In this document: positions 29,501-44,500 of the stretch, piece after piece
Numbering within the stretch: the first letter of the stretch is position 1
How the letters are laid out: every line of letters starts with the position of its first letter
Source of the DNA: Stieleria maiorica
GTDB lineage: Bacteria; Planctomycetota; Planctomycetia; Pirellulales; Pirellulaceae
Assembly: GCF_008035925.1 (NCBI RefSeq)
Contig: NZ_CP036264.1
Coordinates: forward strand, 4,214,402 to 4,278,401
Reading direction: 5' to 3'
DNA length: 64,000 nt
Made by a program: the position numbers and the translations under genes
Notes under the pieces: generated by a model
Told to the model about the DNA's origin: nothing
Database searches by the model: none
Seen by the model: only the letters and a program-made list of their open reading frames with translations

Positions 29501-32500
29501 CGACAAATAGAAATGATTCAGACTTCCCTGTTCAAATTCCGGTCCATTGCGTCGTTCGTCTAATCCTTGGCTGCCGACGAACGTCGCCCCGGATCCCTGC
29601 TGGACGACAAAGGCGTCACGTGATTGCACGCCGATCGGAACAAGAGCCGTCAACTCGTTGACGTTGGGGTTCGGCACCGTGTTTCCACCGGAATCGGTGA
29701 TGGTGGATGCCGAGTTGATAACTGCAACCCGCGGTTCGGTCGATCCTTGGATTCCCAGCGGTGCAAACACGTAGTCGGTCGAAACGGGAACGTCGACCGG
29801 GTTGCTGTACTTGTAAACCAGCCGGTCCCATCGATCCAAATCATCGTTTTCATATTGTGGACGAGCGACCACGATGCGACTTTGCCCCAAGATGACGTCG
29901 TCGGGCACTCGGACGCGAACTTGATCAGCGGTTGATCCAGACAAAACCGTTCCAACCACCGGTAGAGTCGAACCAAGCTCGTGAAATTGAACTTCCAGGT
30001 CGTCAATTTCGCGACCGATCCGACGGTCAGCCGGAGCATTCGGGTTTGGAAAGGTGAATCGCTGGCCGGTAAGTGTGATCGCCGGGCCATCGTCCGGATC
30101 AAACTCATACGACAACGATGTGATTTGGGGAGCGTCCCCGGGGCCGGTGATCGCACTGACGGGAGGGGGCACCACGATATCAAATGACGCCGTACGATCG
30201 GCGTTGATGTCGAGGTCCAGTACCGAAACCACCGTCGGGATGCCTTCGGGGCTGATCGTACTGCCGACCATCTTGCTGGTCCCGGGCGGAGCCTTGTAAA
30301 GGGCGAATCCGGCGTCGATATTTGCCTGAATGGCGTACAGTGGACCGCCGCCGGCCCCGCCACCGAGTGGCCGCACCGAATTGATGACGTTGACGTCGGA
30401 TTGCGGCACGACGGGCGTGTGAGTGATGATGACGTTGCCTTCCTCGTCAAAGACGGTGAAGTAGTACGTGCCGCCGATGCGGACTCCGCCGTAAGGAGGC
30501 GACGCGCTGCGGGCGATGCCGTCATCCCCGACCACGCCGTCTTCGACCTGGATCCAGGCGTCTTCCCACTGTCCGCTCTCATTGACCGCGCGGCCGGCTC
30601 GGTAGAATACGACCGTTGATCCTGCGGCGATGGAAGCGTCGACCGGGACTTGCAACTGTGCCGGGTCGTCCAAGACTTGCCCGTCCAGGTCCAATCGAAA
30701 CGCACCGTCGGGTTCCAATCCGATGGCAGTCTGAATTCCCGATTCGGATTCCAAGTCGTTAATGGCGATGGGGGTGATCGATACTCTGGTCGGTTTATTG
30801 AATTGCGCCGGTGGAACCGTCAGCCTAAGTCGCTGTTCGGTGGCGCTTTGAACGGCGGCACCCGACGCATCGACCATGGCAACACCCGATTGGATCGGCG
30901 CGATCGAGACGGGCACGATGAATTCGTCTGGACCATTCAAAACCGTGATGGTGGTTGTTCCCGTGGCGACCGCGGTCGCCAATCCATCTCGATCCACGTT
31001 GACAATCTGCGAGTCCGCGGAGACAAAGATGGTTCCGACCGACGAATCGCCGAGTTGAAACTTGCCGTCGGTTCCCGCCAGGAAGTTTCTTTTGTCCCCC
31101 ACGGCCAATGTCAAGGATTTCGGATAGACGTCGAGTCCAAGTTCGAAAATCTGACGGTCAAGCGGAGTGGTGGGCGTGCCCACTGTGACCGATGTCGCCG
31201 CGGCAATCGTTCCGCGACGAGCAATCAGTTGTGTTGCGCCGTCACGGAGGCCAACGATGTTGCCCGCAGAAAGTTGCAGGATCGAATCGTCGATCAGCGA
31301 CACGTCAACGTATTCGGGTGGCAACGGGACGTCCGCCTGATCGGCGAATTGGCCGAACAACTGGATCGGCTGGCGTTCTCCGGACCGGAGCATCAGCTTG
31401 CGATCGGCGAGATCGAGCCCGATCAAGGGCGCGTCGCTCACGTCGACTTCGATCACGTCTGTTTCGGAGTCTCCCCAAGGGTCCGACACGGTCAATTCGA
31501 ACGTCGCAAGTCCGACGAACCCTTCGTCGGGGCGAAACGTTACCGTCGTTCCGTCCGCAGATAGACTCAGTGATCCGTGTTGCGGGTTTGTCACTGCCGA
31601 TCGAACGGGATCCAAGTCCGCGTCGGTGATCCGCTCGGACAGGTCGATGTCAACCGGCAAATCCACATGTGTCATGACCGAACTGACGTCAGCCACCGGG
31701 GCCAGATTTGAGACAAAGCCGACGTTCAGCGCCGCAAGCTGTTGGTCGACGGAATCGATGATTTGATCACGATTGAGGTCAGCGGACGCAATGAAACCGG
31801 ATTCGCCGGACGCCGTTCCAAACGCGAGATCGATGGCGCGTGTGTCCAGCCCGTCGACCAGCCCGTCTGAGTTGACGTCACCGATGATAGAGGTTTGTAT
31901 TTGATAGTCGCCAGTGGTTCCCGATTGCCCGCTGGCTTGCAGCAACAGGGTGCCGGCCGAGTGGACTGACAAAATCGAGAATACACTGCCGTCGGGAAGA
32001 CGATCCTGGCTGATCAGCGACGCGCGATCGATGTCCGCTACATAAAGTAAGTCATTCTTGACGTCCAAACCGCTGCCCGCTGTCGGCGAGACATGAACCC
32101 CCATCAAGAAGCGGCCGTCGGGCATTCGCCGGACTTCCGACGACGGGACTTCGATCGCGATCAAATCAGTCCGACCATCTGCCAAGCTGCCGAAATACGA
32201 CCGCGCGATGTGCTCCCGCGTCGGTCCCAAGTTCACCGAGATCGGCCGACTGATGATCGGGTCACTGTACTGGAAGACCTGGCCGGAATCGTCGTTGATG
32301 ACTCCTGTAAGTCGCCCCTGAGGATCATAAAGATAACGCAGTGATAGATTCGGATTACGAACCGAATGCAACCTGCCATCATCGTCATAAACATACTCGG
32401 CCAGTTCATTGCTGTCGGTCCGGGCGGATGCGACGCGGCCGTGCGTGTCTCGGGTCAGTCGCAACGTCTGCCCGCCGACCAGACTGATGCCGCTGTCATG

Positions 32501-35500
32501 GTACAGCAACGTCTGTCCGTCCGCGGTCCGTTGCCGGATCAACCCGCGATTCACATCGATGACCAAGACCGTGCCGCTGGCGGTCGTCAATTCAACGGTA
32601 TTTCCCGATGGGATGCCTGATGAATAACGCTCGAGTGGCGCATACACCTGACCGGTCGCTGCAGAAAAGTAGCGGTCACCCACCTTTGTCAGCGTGGTCT
32701 TTGTCGTCTTGACGGAAAACTCGGAATCGGTGTCGGGAATCCAGCGGGGCGAGTAGAAGCGTGACGTGATCGTGCCGTCATTGGCCGTTGAAACCGTGCT
32801 CGTTGGGTCGAAGGTAAACCAGGCCGAGTCTCCATCGGGCAATTCAACAAAGAGTCGGTCGCCCTGACGCAGCGAACCGTCGGCCGCACCGCTGAGCGAA
32901 CGATGTTGGACCCTTAGATCTTGTCCAGCCCACGTCCAACCAGGCCCGAAAGAAGATTGTGCGCGTCGGAGCGGATCATATTGCCGCGTCAAATTCAAGT
33001 GGTATCCGCCCAGATCGACGGAGAGATCAACTTGCGTTTGCAGAAGTTGATCTTGCTTCGATCCACTGTGAATCTCAATCCTTTGAACGGCAACCGAGCG
33101 TCGTCGTCCCATGTCGTCAGCGGACAACACCAAATCGTAGAATCCGTCCAGATACTGCGTCGGATCTAACGAAACAAGCGTACCGTTGATTTGATCGATG
33201 CCTTCGGCAATGACAACTTCTTCTTGTCCGCTGATGGAGACCAGATGCAAGGTCCAGCGATCGAGGTTGGTATCGGAAACCTCCCCTTCAATGGATACGG
33301 TCGACTCGATTCTGCCACTCGGTCCCGGTGAATCCAGATTCACGTTCGGTTCCGTCGAATCGGCGGGATCGAGAACTCGAATCACCGCGGTCGCCGATCC
33401 GACTCGCCCGTCAGCGTCGGTGGCGGTTGCGGTGACGACAATGCGACCGGGAGCGTCCGGAGTGAAAAACGCTCGACCGCGCTGGTCCAGTGGCAATGCG
33501 TTGCCATCGGATTCGATCGTTAGTTCAACAATGTCGGCGGGGGAAAACGCGCGTGGATTGATCACGACTCGGCTGCCCGGGCGAACGGGAAAGCTGGGTG
33601 TCAAGTCGATCGACACGATCGGATCGATCGCTTCGGCGACGACGTCGATCACCATCGGCACTCGCGTGACGTCTTTGCCGTCACCGACGTTCAGCAAGAT
33701 CACGAATTCGCCCAGTTGTTGCGGACCCGGCGTCCAGTTGAATGTGCCGGTATCAATGTCCAGCGTCGCAGTTTCTGGAAGCGCATCGGCGACAAACGAG
33801 AACTGAGTGTCCTCCTGGTCCGGATCGGAAACCTGGACGTCAAATTGAATCGGTTGCCCGACCACGGCGACACGATCCTGGGCCACGACATTCGGCGCGC
33901 GATTGGAGTCGACGATGACCACTTGGACATCCGCCGAATCTGTTGCACCGTAGGCATCAAACACGTCAAATGCCAACAGGTACGTGCCGGCATCTGCGAA
34001 ACCCGGCAACCAGAACACACGTCCGGTCTGTGCGTTCAGACGCATCCCCGGCGGAAGCGATGTTGCGGCGGCAGCTTGAAACACAAGCGAGTCGTTGTCC
34101 AGGTCGCCGGCTCGCAACTGGAATTCCAGAGGGACGTTTTCCGTGCCGACCACCGGTGGGAGATCCACGAATCGCGGGGCCTGATTGATGTTGTTGACCT
34201 CGATCGAGAATGTTTGCGTCGCGCTGGCCGATCCGTCGCTCGAGTGCACCATGATGCCGGGGTAGACCCCACTTTGGAAAGCATTGGGTGTCCACCTGAA
34301 AGTTCCGTTGATCGGATCGAATTGATAGTCGTCGGGAAGACCGCTCGCACCGGGATCGAGTTTGTAGTGCAGTGCGTCGTTGTCGGGATCGGTCCCCGCT
34401 ACGCTGAACGACAATGTTTGACCTTCGTCGACAACTTGATCGTCAATTGCGTTCAGCGAGGGAGAGAGGTTCGCGGACCGAACGATCCAATTGAAGGTCT
34501 GCTGTGCGGATTCAAGCTGTCCCGGATCGCCGTTTCCGCTATCGGTGACGGTGGCGGTTACCGACAGGGTTCCGGCGTCTGCCGGGGTGGGTGTCCAGGT
34601 GATCGTGGTGACGCCGGGTGTGAGTTGGCTCAGTGAAGCACCTGGTGGCAAACCGGTCATCTGCAGCGACAACGATTCAGCATCGCGATCCGAGGCCAGG
34701 ACGTCGACGGAAATCGATTGACCGATGATCGCGACGCGGTCACCGATGGGCTGAATCAGCGGCGGTGTGTTTGGCGAATGAACGGAGACAACAAAGGGCC
34801 GTTGGGCGCGATTGCCGTTGCCGTCGGTTGCTTCGAGCGTCAGTGTGTAATTGCCACCGTCTTGGCGGCCGGTTGCCAACGAGACACGACCGGTACCGTC
34901 ACCGTTGTCGACAAAGCTGACAATTGATGGTAGTGAAAACCCGTTGGCTTCCGATCGCAATACCAACGCGATGGGATCTCCATCGGAATCCGTCGCCGAA
35001 ACGTCGATGTCGACATTTTGGCCCGCGTCGATCACATGGTTCGTGATGGGATCAATCCGGGGGGCCACATTTCGCTCGTCAACCTGCAATCGTACGGTCA
35101 CCTCATCGGAGAGGAATCGATTCGGTGACCCAAGAACGCCACCGTCTTCGACGTCGCCTTCATCGATCACTCGAAAAGTGACGTCGTGGGTTCCGGCATC
35201 CCCGGTCGTCGTTTGCCAGCGGAAAGTCGCTGTTTCGGCATCAAAGGTCGCTCCCAGGGGCAACCCGGATGCGCTGTAGAACAGCGGGTGCTCTTGCCGC
35301 TCGGTGTCGACCAATAGGCCATCGAGACCACGCTGTGGCGGCGCCGAGTCGGGATTGTCGGGATCGAAGCCGGAAACTTGCAACACGATCAATTGTCCTT
35401 CTTGTACTTGCCAGGTTCCGATCTCGTCCAATTGTGGCGGGCCGTTGCGCGGTAGCACATCGACCGCCAACGTCACTTGCGTTTCGTGTTGACCGAAGCG

Positions 35501-38500
35501 GATGCCAACAATCGCTGGGTCGTTTGGAATGCTGGGGTCGCCGGTGATCTCCAATGATGGCACGCGGTCCAAGTCGCGGACGACAATCGGAATCTTGTAT
35601 TGACCCGCTTGCCAGAATTGGGGTGTCCAGTCGAACTGTCCTGTTGACGGGTTCAGCGTGGCACCGGCGGGAAGAAGCGTGCTGGTGTATCGCAACGTAT
35701 CCCCATCGGGATCTTCCGCGACGATTTTCGCGCGTAGCCGTTGGCCTTCATTGACAACGCGTGCGACTGGGGCCGCGACTCGGGGAGGCAAATTGACTTG
35801 ATGGATCACGAATTGCACGTTGTGGGTCACGGTGGCGATCGAGTCGGTGACACCGAGCGTTACGTCATAGCTGCCGGATGAATCCGCGTCCGGCGTCCAG
35901 TCGAATGCTCCTGATTCGGGATTCAGCGAGGCGCCCGGTGGCAAATCATTTGCAAAGTACGTCAATTTGTCGCCATCGGGGTCGATTGCGGCAAGCTGAA
36001 GTTGAATCACATCGCCTTCGCTGTGATCGATGCGTTGGTACGGCAAATCCAATTTCGGCGGCAGATTGGCTCCGACGATTTCGATCGAATAGGATTGCAG
36101 GGTGACAGCGCCGAACGAGTCGACGGCGGCGAGAACAACATCTGCCGTGGCAACATTGATGGACGGATTCCACGTGACTTCGCCAGTGACCGCGTCGACC
36201 GACATGCCGTCGGGACCGGTGTACAAGACGTAGCGGACGGTGTCACCGTCTGCATCACCGGCCGCCGATCGATAGCGATAGGGTAACCCGACCGGAAGTT
36301 TTCGGATGGGAGCGGAATCGAAGGTGGGCGCCGAATTGGATGCGGGAGTGCCGATCAGTGAATGGTCAAAGTCTGCGCGGCGTCCGTCGCCAAGCAGGAC
36401 GCTGACCGTTCTGCCAACGATCGTTTCCGACGGATCAAGACGGCCATCGGGTAGGCTGTCGGCTAAATCAACTTGGTAGCGCCCGACATTGTCGGGCGTC
36501 GCACCTTGCGGAATCCCGTCGGTACCTGATGCCGGATCTAAACTCAGTTGTACCGGCAGAAGTAGCGGACGTGATGTAACGTTTGTGATCGAAACGTCGT
36601 AGGAAATGGTGTTGCTGCCGCGGTGCAATCGTGAATTGAAGAACTCCAGCCGCGTGGCTCTTGATAGATCCGCCAGCGTTTCAATGCTGATCGTGTGATC
36701 TGCGGCAAGCGGTGTTCCGTCGATTGCGGCAACCGTCTGCTTGATGGTCAATGTGAAAAGCCCGCCGGTCAAGGGCGGAAAACTGAGTGTTGCCGTTCTG
36801 GTGACAGTATCGTAGGCAACGGCGGTGGGAAACATGGTGTCTCCGCTGGCATCGGTCAGCACATAGTTGTCCCGATTTAAGACGGACGAGTCATCGGCTG
36901 AGACCATGGTGGACGGCAGCATGGTCAACATGTCGCTATCAAACGTCACCGTGAACTGACCGATCGGCAGCACCACCGTCGCGTCGTGGGGAGGGTTGGT
37001 TGCGATCACGCTGGGCGGTCGGACAATCGACAGTTGATCGACCTGGTGCGATTGGGCGACCAGCACCCGACCGTCGGAGGTTGTGATCAGGTTGTCACCA
37101 CGCGTGCCGCCGTCGGCAAGCACGACCCGATCAAGCGATGCCGTCTCGATCATCAACAGGCGTCCGGCTGCGTTGCCGTCCGGATCATTGGTCGATAGGA
37201 ACAGCAATCCTTCAAGATCGGTACCCGCGCCACCAAAGGCGAGCGAATCCAAAGGCAGCGGACTCGTCAGGACGCGTTCCGGGCGGGCGAGGGAATCGTA
37301 GCGAATCACGGTGCTGCGACTCGGCCAACTGACCGCCCAAAGAATGCCTTGGGGTGAGAATGCCAAGTTGCCCACCCGCAGTTCGCTGTGCAATCGGAAT
37401 CGGCCGCTGGACGGATCAAAGATTTCGATTCCCCCGGCTGTCGATGCGTAAATGAGTCCAGAATTCGGATCGATCGCAATCGATTGCGTGATGCCATCGC
37501 CGATTTGCTGCAAGACCTCGCCCGTTGTCGGGTCAATTTGTAGCAATGGACCGCCACCGGTTGCCGCCCACACCCGACCCTGCGGATCCAGGGCAAGGTC
37601 AAAAATCGGATGATCAAAGGACGCAACGATCTCGGCGGTCTTGCCCAACGAACCGGCCCGGTACAACTCGTTGCGTCCCGCGCCTCCGCTGATCAAAAAC
37701 TCGTCAGGGGCGATTTCGACGATCGCCAGTGGGGCGATGTCGGCGGCACTGGACGGTATGCCTGTCGCAAAACGCTCGGCGGTGAACGGGCGCAGAACGG
37801 ACTGGTATTCTGGCGGATGGGAAGCGGAGATTCTGGATGGGTGCTGGGCCAACGCCTCGATCATCAGCGGATGTATCGGATCTGAGCTGGTCGGCTGGGA
37901 TTGAGGCAAATCCTGTTCGGTTTGTCGGCTGACGCGTGGTAAATCAAAGTGCGCTTCAACCCCGTCGGAAGGCAATTGGCGAGATCCCGTTGCTGCCGCG
38001 GGATTTGGAATGGCGACGTAGTTGGCCCCACTTCCGGCTAGATACCCCGGACGTTCAAGGTTTCCCGCGGCATCGCGTCCGATGGCCAGGAATTCGTAGT
38101 TGGCATCGGGTAATCCATCGAAGATCACGTTGCCTTGGGGCTGGCCAAGTATCTTGTCGACTTCGGCGTTCGGGGATTGTAAATCGTTGCGGGTGATGAT
38201 TCGAAAATCGCCACCGTCGACGGCGACATACAACGTTGTCCTGGCGACACCGCTTCCGCCGTCTTCGTCCGCCGTCGTCCAGTTCAGTTGGTAGTTGCCT
38301 GAACTGGCGCCAACGGCAGAGAGCGACAACTGCGATTGTGGTGCGACGGCATCGAGCGTATTGCGTACTGTCGGCGTGTCTTGGGGGGCCGCGACATCGA
38401 GCAGCACCCGCGCGAAGGCTTGGATTTGTAATCCGGTTGTGCTGCCGGATTTCGGTCGCACACTGTAGCTGACAAATCCCGACCCGGCGTCTTGAAGGTT

Positions 38501-41500
38501 TTGCGGCGGCAAGATTCCGTTGCCGGAATCGGAAAGCAATTCGCCCGTCAGTGGATCGATCGCCTGCAGCAACCAGTTCGCCGTGGATTGGCTTTGATCG
38601 ATCCCGGCGGCGACTCGGAGCACAAATCCGCGGCTGGCTACAAAGTCAAAGTCTTGTTGAAAACTGGCCGTTCCCGCCGGGACGGAAATCATGATCTCGC
38701 CGAATTGAAGATCACCGAGTTGAAACGTTCGGGGGTCCAAATTGGGATCCAATTGACTGACCACCCGAATCTCCGATGCGGTGAGATTGTTATCGGGCGC
38801 GTTTTCGAATCGGATCGTGTACGGCAGATCCGCATCGGAGGGGACAAATTGTTCCGCGCCTGCGCCGATCGGGCCGACGATGGTTGCCTGGGTGTCACCT
38901 GCGTCGGCGTCAAAGAATCGATCAAAGTTGATCGGGGTTTGGTTGTTGCCCAGCTCGGGCAACAGCGTGCATTGGCCGTACGGGACATAGACGTTGAATC
39001 CGGTGGTTGCTGTCGGATAGGTCAGGTCCAAATCGAACGATTCAAATTCCGGCAGCGCGGCGGGACCACGCATTGATTCGTCGTGTCCGTACCAGATACG
39101 GACGTTGTCGAAGAAGTTCACCAGCTGGCCATCGGCGACGATCTCTCGCCCGGCCGGTCCCAGCAGGATTCCGCTGCTGAGTGTTGCCAGGTGACTGAGC
39201 ACAATCGGATTCTGGCGAGGCGGCGGCGGTGTGTCTTCGGGACGTAGGACACCGCTAATGGAAAGTGCCTGCAGGAACAACGTTTCCCAAGCTTGGGCAT
39301 CGCTTGCCAGCGACGACAAGGTCCCGTCGGCGCCCGGATCGTTCAGGATCGCCTGTCGAAGTGTTTCCGCGCTCGCGGACTGATAGGCGACAAACTCCTC
39401 CGCAGTCATCGGCGTCGCCGAAGCAACCGCGTGAAACGAGAAAGCGATGATGTCACAAGGGTCGAACTCGATCTTTTGGTTCCGTTCGTGGACCGATTTC
39501 CAGGTTTCAGTCAAACCCGGAATGATGTTGTCCAAGTCGTCGGGACCGTTTTCCAGCTGCCCTTCCAGCTGTGGAAAGCGGGCATAAAGTTCATCACGCA
39601 GGGCGGCAAATGCAGCTTCGGGGTCGATTAACGGAAGCAACCCCGGGTAGGTCGATGCGGAGAAGTTAAACGCCGAAAAGTCCCTTGCCGCAAGGTCCAG
39701 AATCGATCCGGACGCGAGTTGGTGACCGTCGGTGTTGACTTCGCTGCGTAGACGGGCCCAGGGGACGGCCGGCTGGGCGAGGAACGAGTCTTGATCGGCG
39801 ATCGGAGGGGATCCGCGCAGATTGCTGCTGAAGGTGACATAGTCCAATCCGAAGACGCCGGAATTCGTTCCCAGTTCGGGCACGCCGAATTGGAAGACCG
39901 TGTAGGGTGCGTCGACGTTGCCTGCGTTTTCAACACTGACGCTGTAAAAACCGGTCGTTCCGGGACGCAACACCCTGGGACCGTCGACGCCGACGATCGC
40001 TTCTGGCTGGATGACACGTTGGATCAGAAAACGATAGGGCAACTGGGCGGTTGCCCCATCGGGATTAGTCACCTGAACGTCGTACAGTCCGCGTGGTTGG
40101 CCGGTCAGATCAAAGACGGCGCGGACGTGCGTGCTATCGATCACTTCATAGCGTTCTGCTTCAACCTCGCCAAATTGTGGGCGTACCAATTTGATCGTTG
40201 CGTCGGGATCGAATTGCGTCCCTCGAACACTGAGTGTGACGAATCGGCCATCGCCTCCGCGATCGGTTTCAATCTCGGTAATCGAAAGCGGCAGAGATTC
40301 GGCCAGCAGGCGGATGTTCTGGGGCGAATGGGGCGCAGCGGATGAGTTTCGTACCAGGACGTAGTAGCGGCCTGGTTGTGTGTCCGGGATCAACACCGTG
40401 GCATTGGCGGCGATCGGTCCGATCGGGCCGAAGCCTGCGGTTCCCGGTTTTGGCACATCGTCATAGCGAACCAGCACGTTATTCAGGGCGTCGACCGCGT
40501 CGCTTTCCAGCGTCAAGCGGACGGTCTGATCACGCGGAACGTTGAGTTCGTACAGCAGTACGTCTTCGTTGGCGAGCGTCGTTTCCAGCGGCACGCCCAA
40601 GGTCAACGTTTTCGTTTCGACGCGAAACGTCGTGGGCGAGACGGTTTGGTTGTTCCCTTCGCCGGTGCCCTCCAGGATTTCGTCAAAGATATCAGTTCGG
40701 ACCAACAGACGGTAATTGCCGGCACGGACCGGAGGAAGCGTCGCGGTCAACATCGCCGTGTAGGATTCACCGGGATCCAGGGGATCGTGTTGAGCGGATT
40801 GCGGGATGCGAGTCGTCTGATTGACGTGTCCCAGCCGCACGTCGTTGATGTCCCAAACGCCATCGCTGGACAGGTAGACTGCATCGGCCCATCGACCCGT
40901 GATCGAGTTGGCATTTAGAGCGTTCGTCACAGAAAACGCGATCGTCACTTGATCTCCGGCGACCAACGTCCCGGCGGTCGTTGAGATGGAATCGGCGTCG
41001 ACGACTAGATCGGCCGGATCGGGCCGGTTGATGATGATCGGTTGCGAGCTGACCGTGACATTATTGTTCTCTTTATCCAATTCGAACACGCGGCCGCCCG
41101 GATCGGACGAACTACCGGCGTCGGTCTCGATGATTAAGTAGTAGGCTCCCAATAAGTCTTTGGGAACCACGATCGGCGGGCAATCGGATGCCCCCGATAA
41201 GTCCGCCGAACAAACGACATCGATCGATTCGCCGTTGGGCAGCGCGGCAAGGTGGTTGACGGAACCGAGATAGCGATCTTTGGACGTATCAAGAAAGACA
41301 TCGCGGGAAAGATAAAACGAGTCAGTCCAAGATCGTTGACGCTGGCTCATGTCGGCGCCTTCGTTGACGATTTGGTAGCTGAATTCCAGCGGCTGGGCCT
41401 GCGTGACTTGGGCGGGCGCGTCGATGTTCTGTACCTGAAGGTCGGGCGCATCGACGTTGGAAATCGTCAACGGGATCGTGATCAGGTTGTTGTCTTCGTC

Positions 41501-44500
41501 CAAGAATTCGGGCACTTGGTCTCTGCCGACTCGACCGAATCGGATGTCCGAATCGGTGTAAATCAGGACAAAGAACTGGCCGAACAGATCGATCGGCAAC
41601 GGCACCGATAGTCCGTCGTTGTACGATGAACCCGGCGGCAGCGATCGCAGTTGGTTCAATGTCCCGAGAGAAAGATCGGTTGGTTCCAGGGTCGCATCGG
41701 TGGACAAGAAGATGGCGTCTTGCCAACCGTTCTGGCGGACCGCGCGTGACCCTTGATTGGTGACTTCGTATCCGATGTCCAGATTGCCGCCACGCGGAAC
41801 CACCGCCTCGCCCACCGAGGGAGTGGAGATTCCTTGCAATGTCGCGTTGGTGATGACCAAGTCTGGCTCGGCGTACTGGACGGCTCGCTCGGTCGACCCC
41901 CAGTCGTTGCCGTAATCTTCCGGGGCCTGGTAGGCGACCGTTTGATAATTGTTTTCCCAGCTTTCGACCAGCAAGGGCGTCGCGCTGGTGCGGACGTGAA
42001 AGAAATAGTTGAATGCCGTTTGGTCCAGCGGAATGCCCGGTGGAAGCTGGACGATCAATTCAGCCGTATACGATTCACCTGCGGCAACCACGCTGGCGCC
42101 GGGATGTGCGACACTGCCTTGGAAACTAGAGAAAGCGGCGTCGAACGGATCCACACCGGAAAAGTAGACCGAATCGTTCCAGAAATCAGTTCCGTCCCAT
42201 GTATCGTTCCCAAAATTGGTCACCGTCCACTGCACACGAACCGGCTGACCGCTCCGAATCACACCGTCGGCGGCAAGGGCGCTGACTTGAACATCGGTGA
42301 CTCGCAAGTCCGCGGGGGCAAGCGGTGTGATCAGCGTGGGATCGTTCAGTCGGTCGTTGATCCGATTGGGATCTGGACGCAGATTCTGTGTTTGAACAAA
42401 GACATGACTCGCTTCGGCGTTGGGAGAAAGGGTCACGCTGCGCGTTTGGGTGTAGCTTTCGCCGGGTGGCAACACACCGACATGGAATACCGAAGCGATT
42501 TGCTGTCGATTTGACGATGGTGAATCAAAATCAGCGGAGTCGATCAGTACAATTTGATCCGCCCAACCAGGAGATTGTGTCGGAGTCGGTCCTGTGCCGA
42601 CGTTACTGACCTGCCATGTGACGTTGATCGTCTGACCGCCGACCACCTGGTTGATCGGGTTCCCGTCTGTATCGGTGACGGTAACCGATGTGACACTCAG
42701 GTCGTGGAACAGTGGGACGCCGGCGACATCGATCGCGCGAGCTTTGTAGTTGTTGTTGTTTTTCTCGGTCGGATCATCCGGATTGACGTGTTGGCTGCGT
42801 GTTTGTTCAACCAGATCGAGACGTCCGGTCCAATTCGCCCACGGTGTGATGAAGTACTGTTGCGACGGGATTCCGGTTGGCAGCCGGACGCGAACAACCC
42901 GTTCGTAGAACCCGTTGGATTCCAAGACCCCAACATGACTGAACCGCTGAAGCAAATAGTCGTTCTTGAAGTTGGGCCGGTTCTTGTCCGTGGTCAACCA
43001 AATGCTGTCGTCCCACGTGTCGGTGCTGGTTGTCGAAACACCGCGATTGGTGACTCGGTAGCGGACCTCGATCTCGCCGCCCTCGAATGCAAATTGCGGC
43101 GCCACGACGTGACTGGTCACCAGATCCGCAGGGGGAACGGGTTCAGCGAAAAACGATTTGAAGGAAACGTTGTTGCCTTCGCCCGGGAATTCGTTGACCA
43201 CATCATCGGCATCGGTTTTGACCAAAAGGTATTGGTCACCGCCTCGCGAGATCGGAATTTGAATTCCCGTGACCGAAACGCGGTACTCACTGAGGTCTGG
43301 ATTGTTCGGATCGAGTGCCGGCAAGGCGTTGGCATTTTCGCCGCGGTACAGCAAGATATCGCCGGCCCCAATGGCGGTATCCAGTGACAAGTAGACCTCG
43401 TCAAACCAACGTTGGTTCCCCGTCGCAATCAGACCCTGATTCCGCACCACAAAGCTGACGTCGATTTCGCCGCCGGCCGGAACGCTGGCAGGAACCAAAA
43501 TCGAGTCGCCGAGCACCACCAAGTCCGCCCGGGCGGGCAAGCGAATCTCCAGGGAGTCGAGATCCAACGAACCGTTGTCGCTCTCATTCGTCTCCAGGAT
43601 TCTGCCGTTGACGAATCCCACATCGCTGACGATTTCGATTTGAAAGACACCGGACCGGTTCGCGGGAAGGCGGAATTGCTCCGTGCGGAGAACCGATTCG
43701 TTGGTTCCAAGGTCGGTGTTCTGCTGGACGCTGCCCAAACGAATCCTCGCCGGCGTTTGACCTTGGGCGACGACCTCGCGGATCCACACTTCGGTGGTCC
43801 AGTTTTGTTGCAACGCCGCTCCGAGGTTGGTTTCCGTCCAGGTCACATCGATCAGAGTGCCGGCGTCGACGGACTGATCGGGGGCAATGATGGATGATGG
43901 GGGCGTGAATAGATTGGGAAGCGGGCGCAAACTGACATCGATCGGGCCGGAAAACTCGACGTTGTTGTTGAAGTCGGGGAATCGCTGATCCGATCGCGGA
44001 CCAAATACAAATTCATAGGGTTGAGTTTGCGGGTTTGAAGCGCTGTTCGCTTCGAACGCAACGTAGTACGTGCCTTCCAAGCCATCTGGAAGCGTCACCT
44101 GGGCCGAAACCGGTGAATCATACGACTGCCCCACCGCCAAGCCGCCACTGTGGATCACGCCTGCGAGGGTAGTGACGAAACTGTTGGCACTTCGCCATGT
44201 CGCCGGATCGGGATCTCGTACCAAATAGACCGTGTCGGTCCAAAAATTGCCGCTCGTCGCTGCGACCGCATGGCCGTCTGGCGGCCCCACATTGGTCACG
44301 CGCCAAGAGACATCGAATGGAACCCCGCTTTGAACGCTTTGCGGCGTGGTGAATTCCGTTACCTGCAGATCGGAATACACGCCGCGAACCAGATCAATCG
44401 TTGAATCGGTAATTTCCACGTTGTTCGATTCTGAAAGTCCTTCAAAGACCGAATCGTCGGCGTCGGTCACGACGAACAAATAGACACGCCCATCAAAGAT

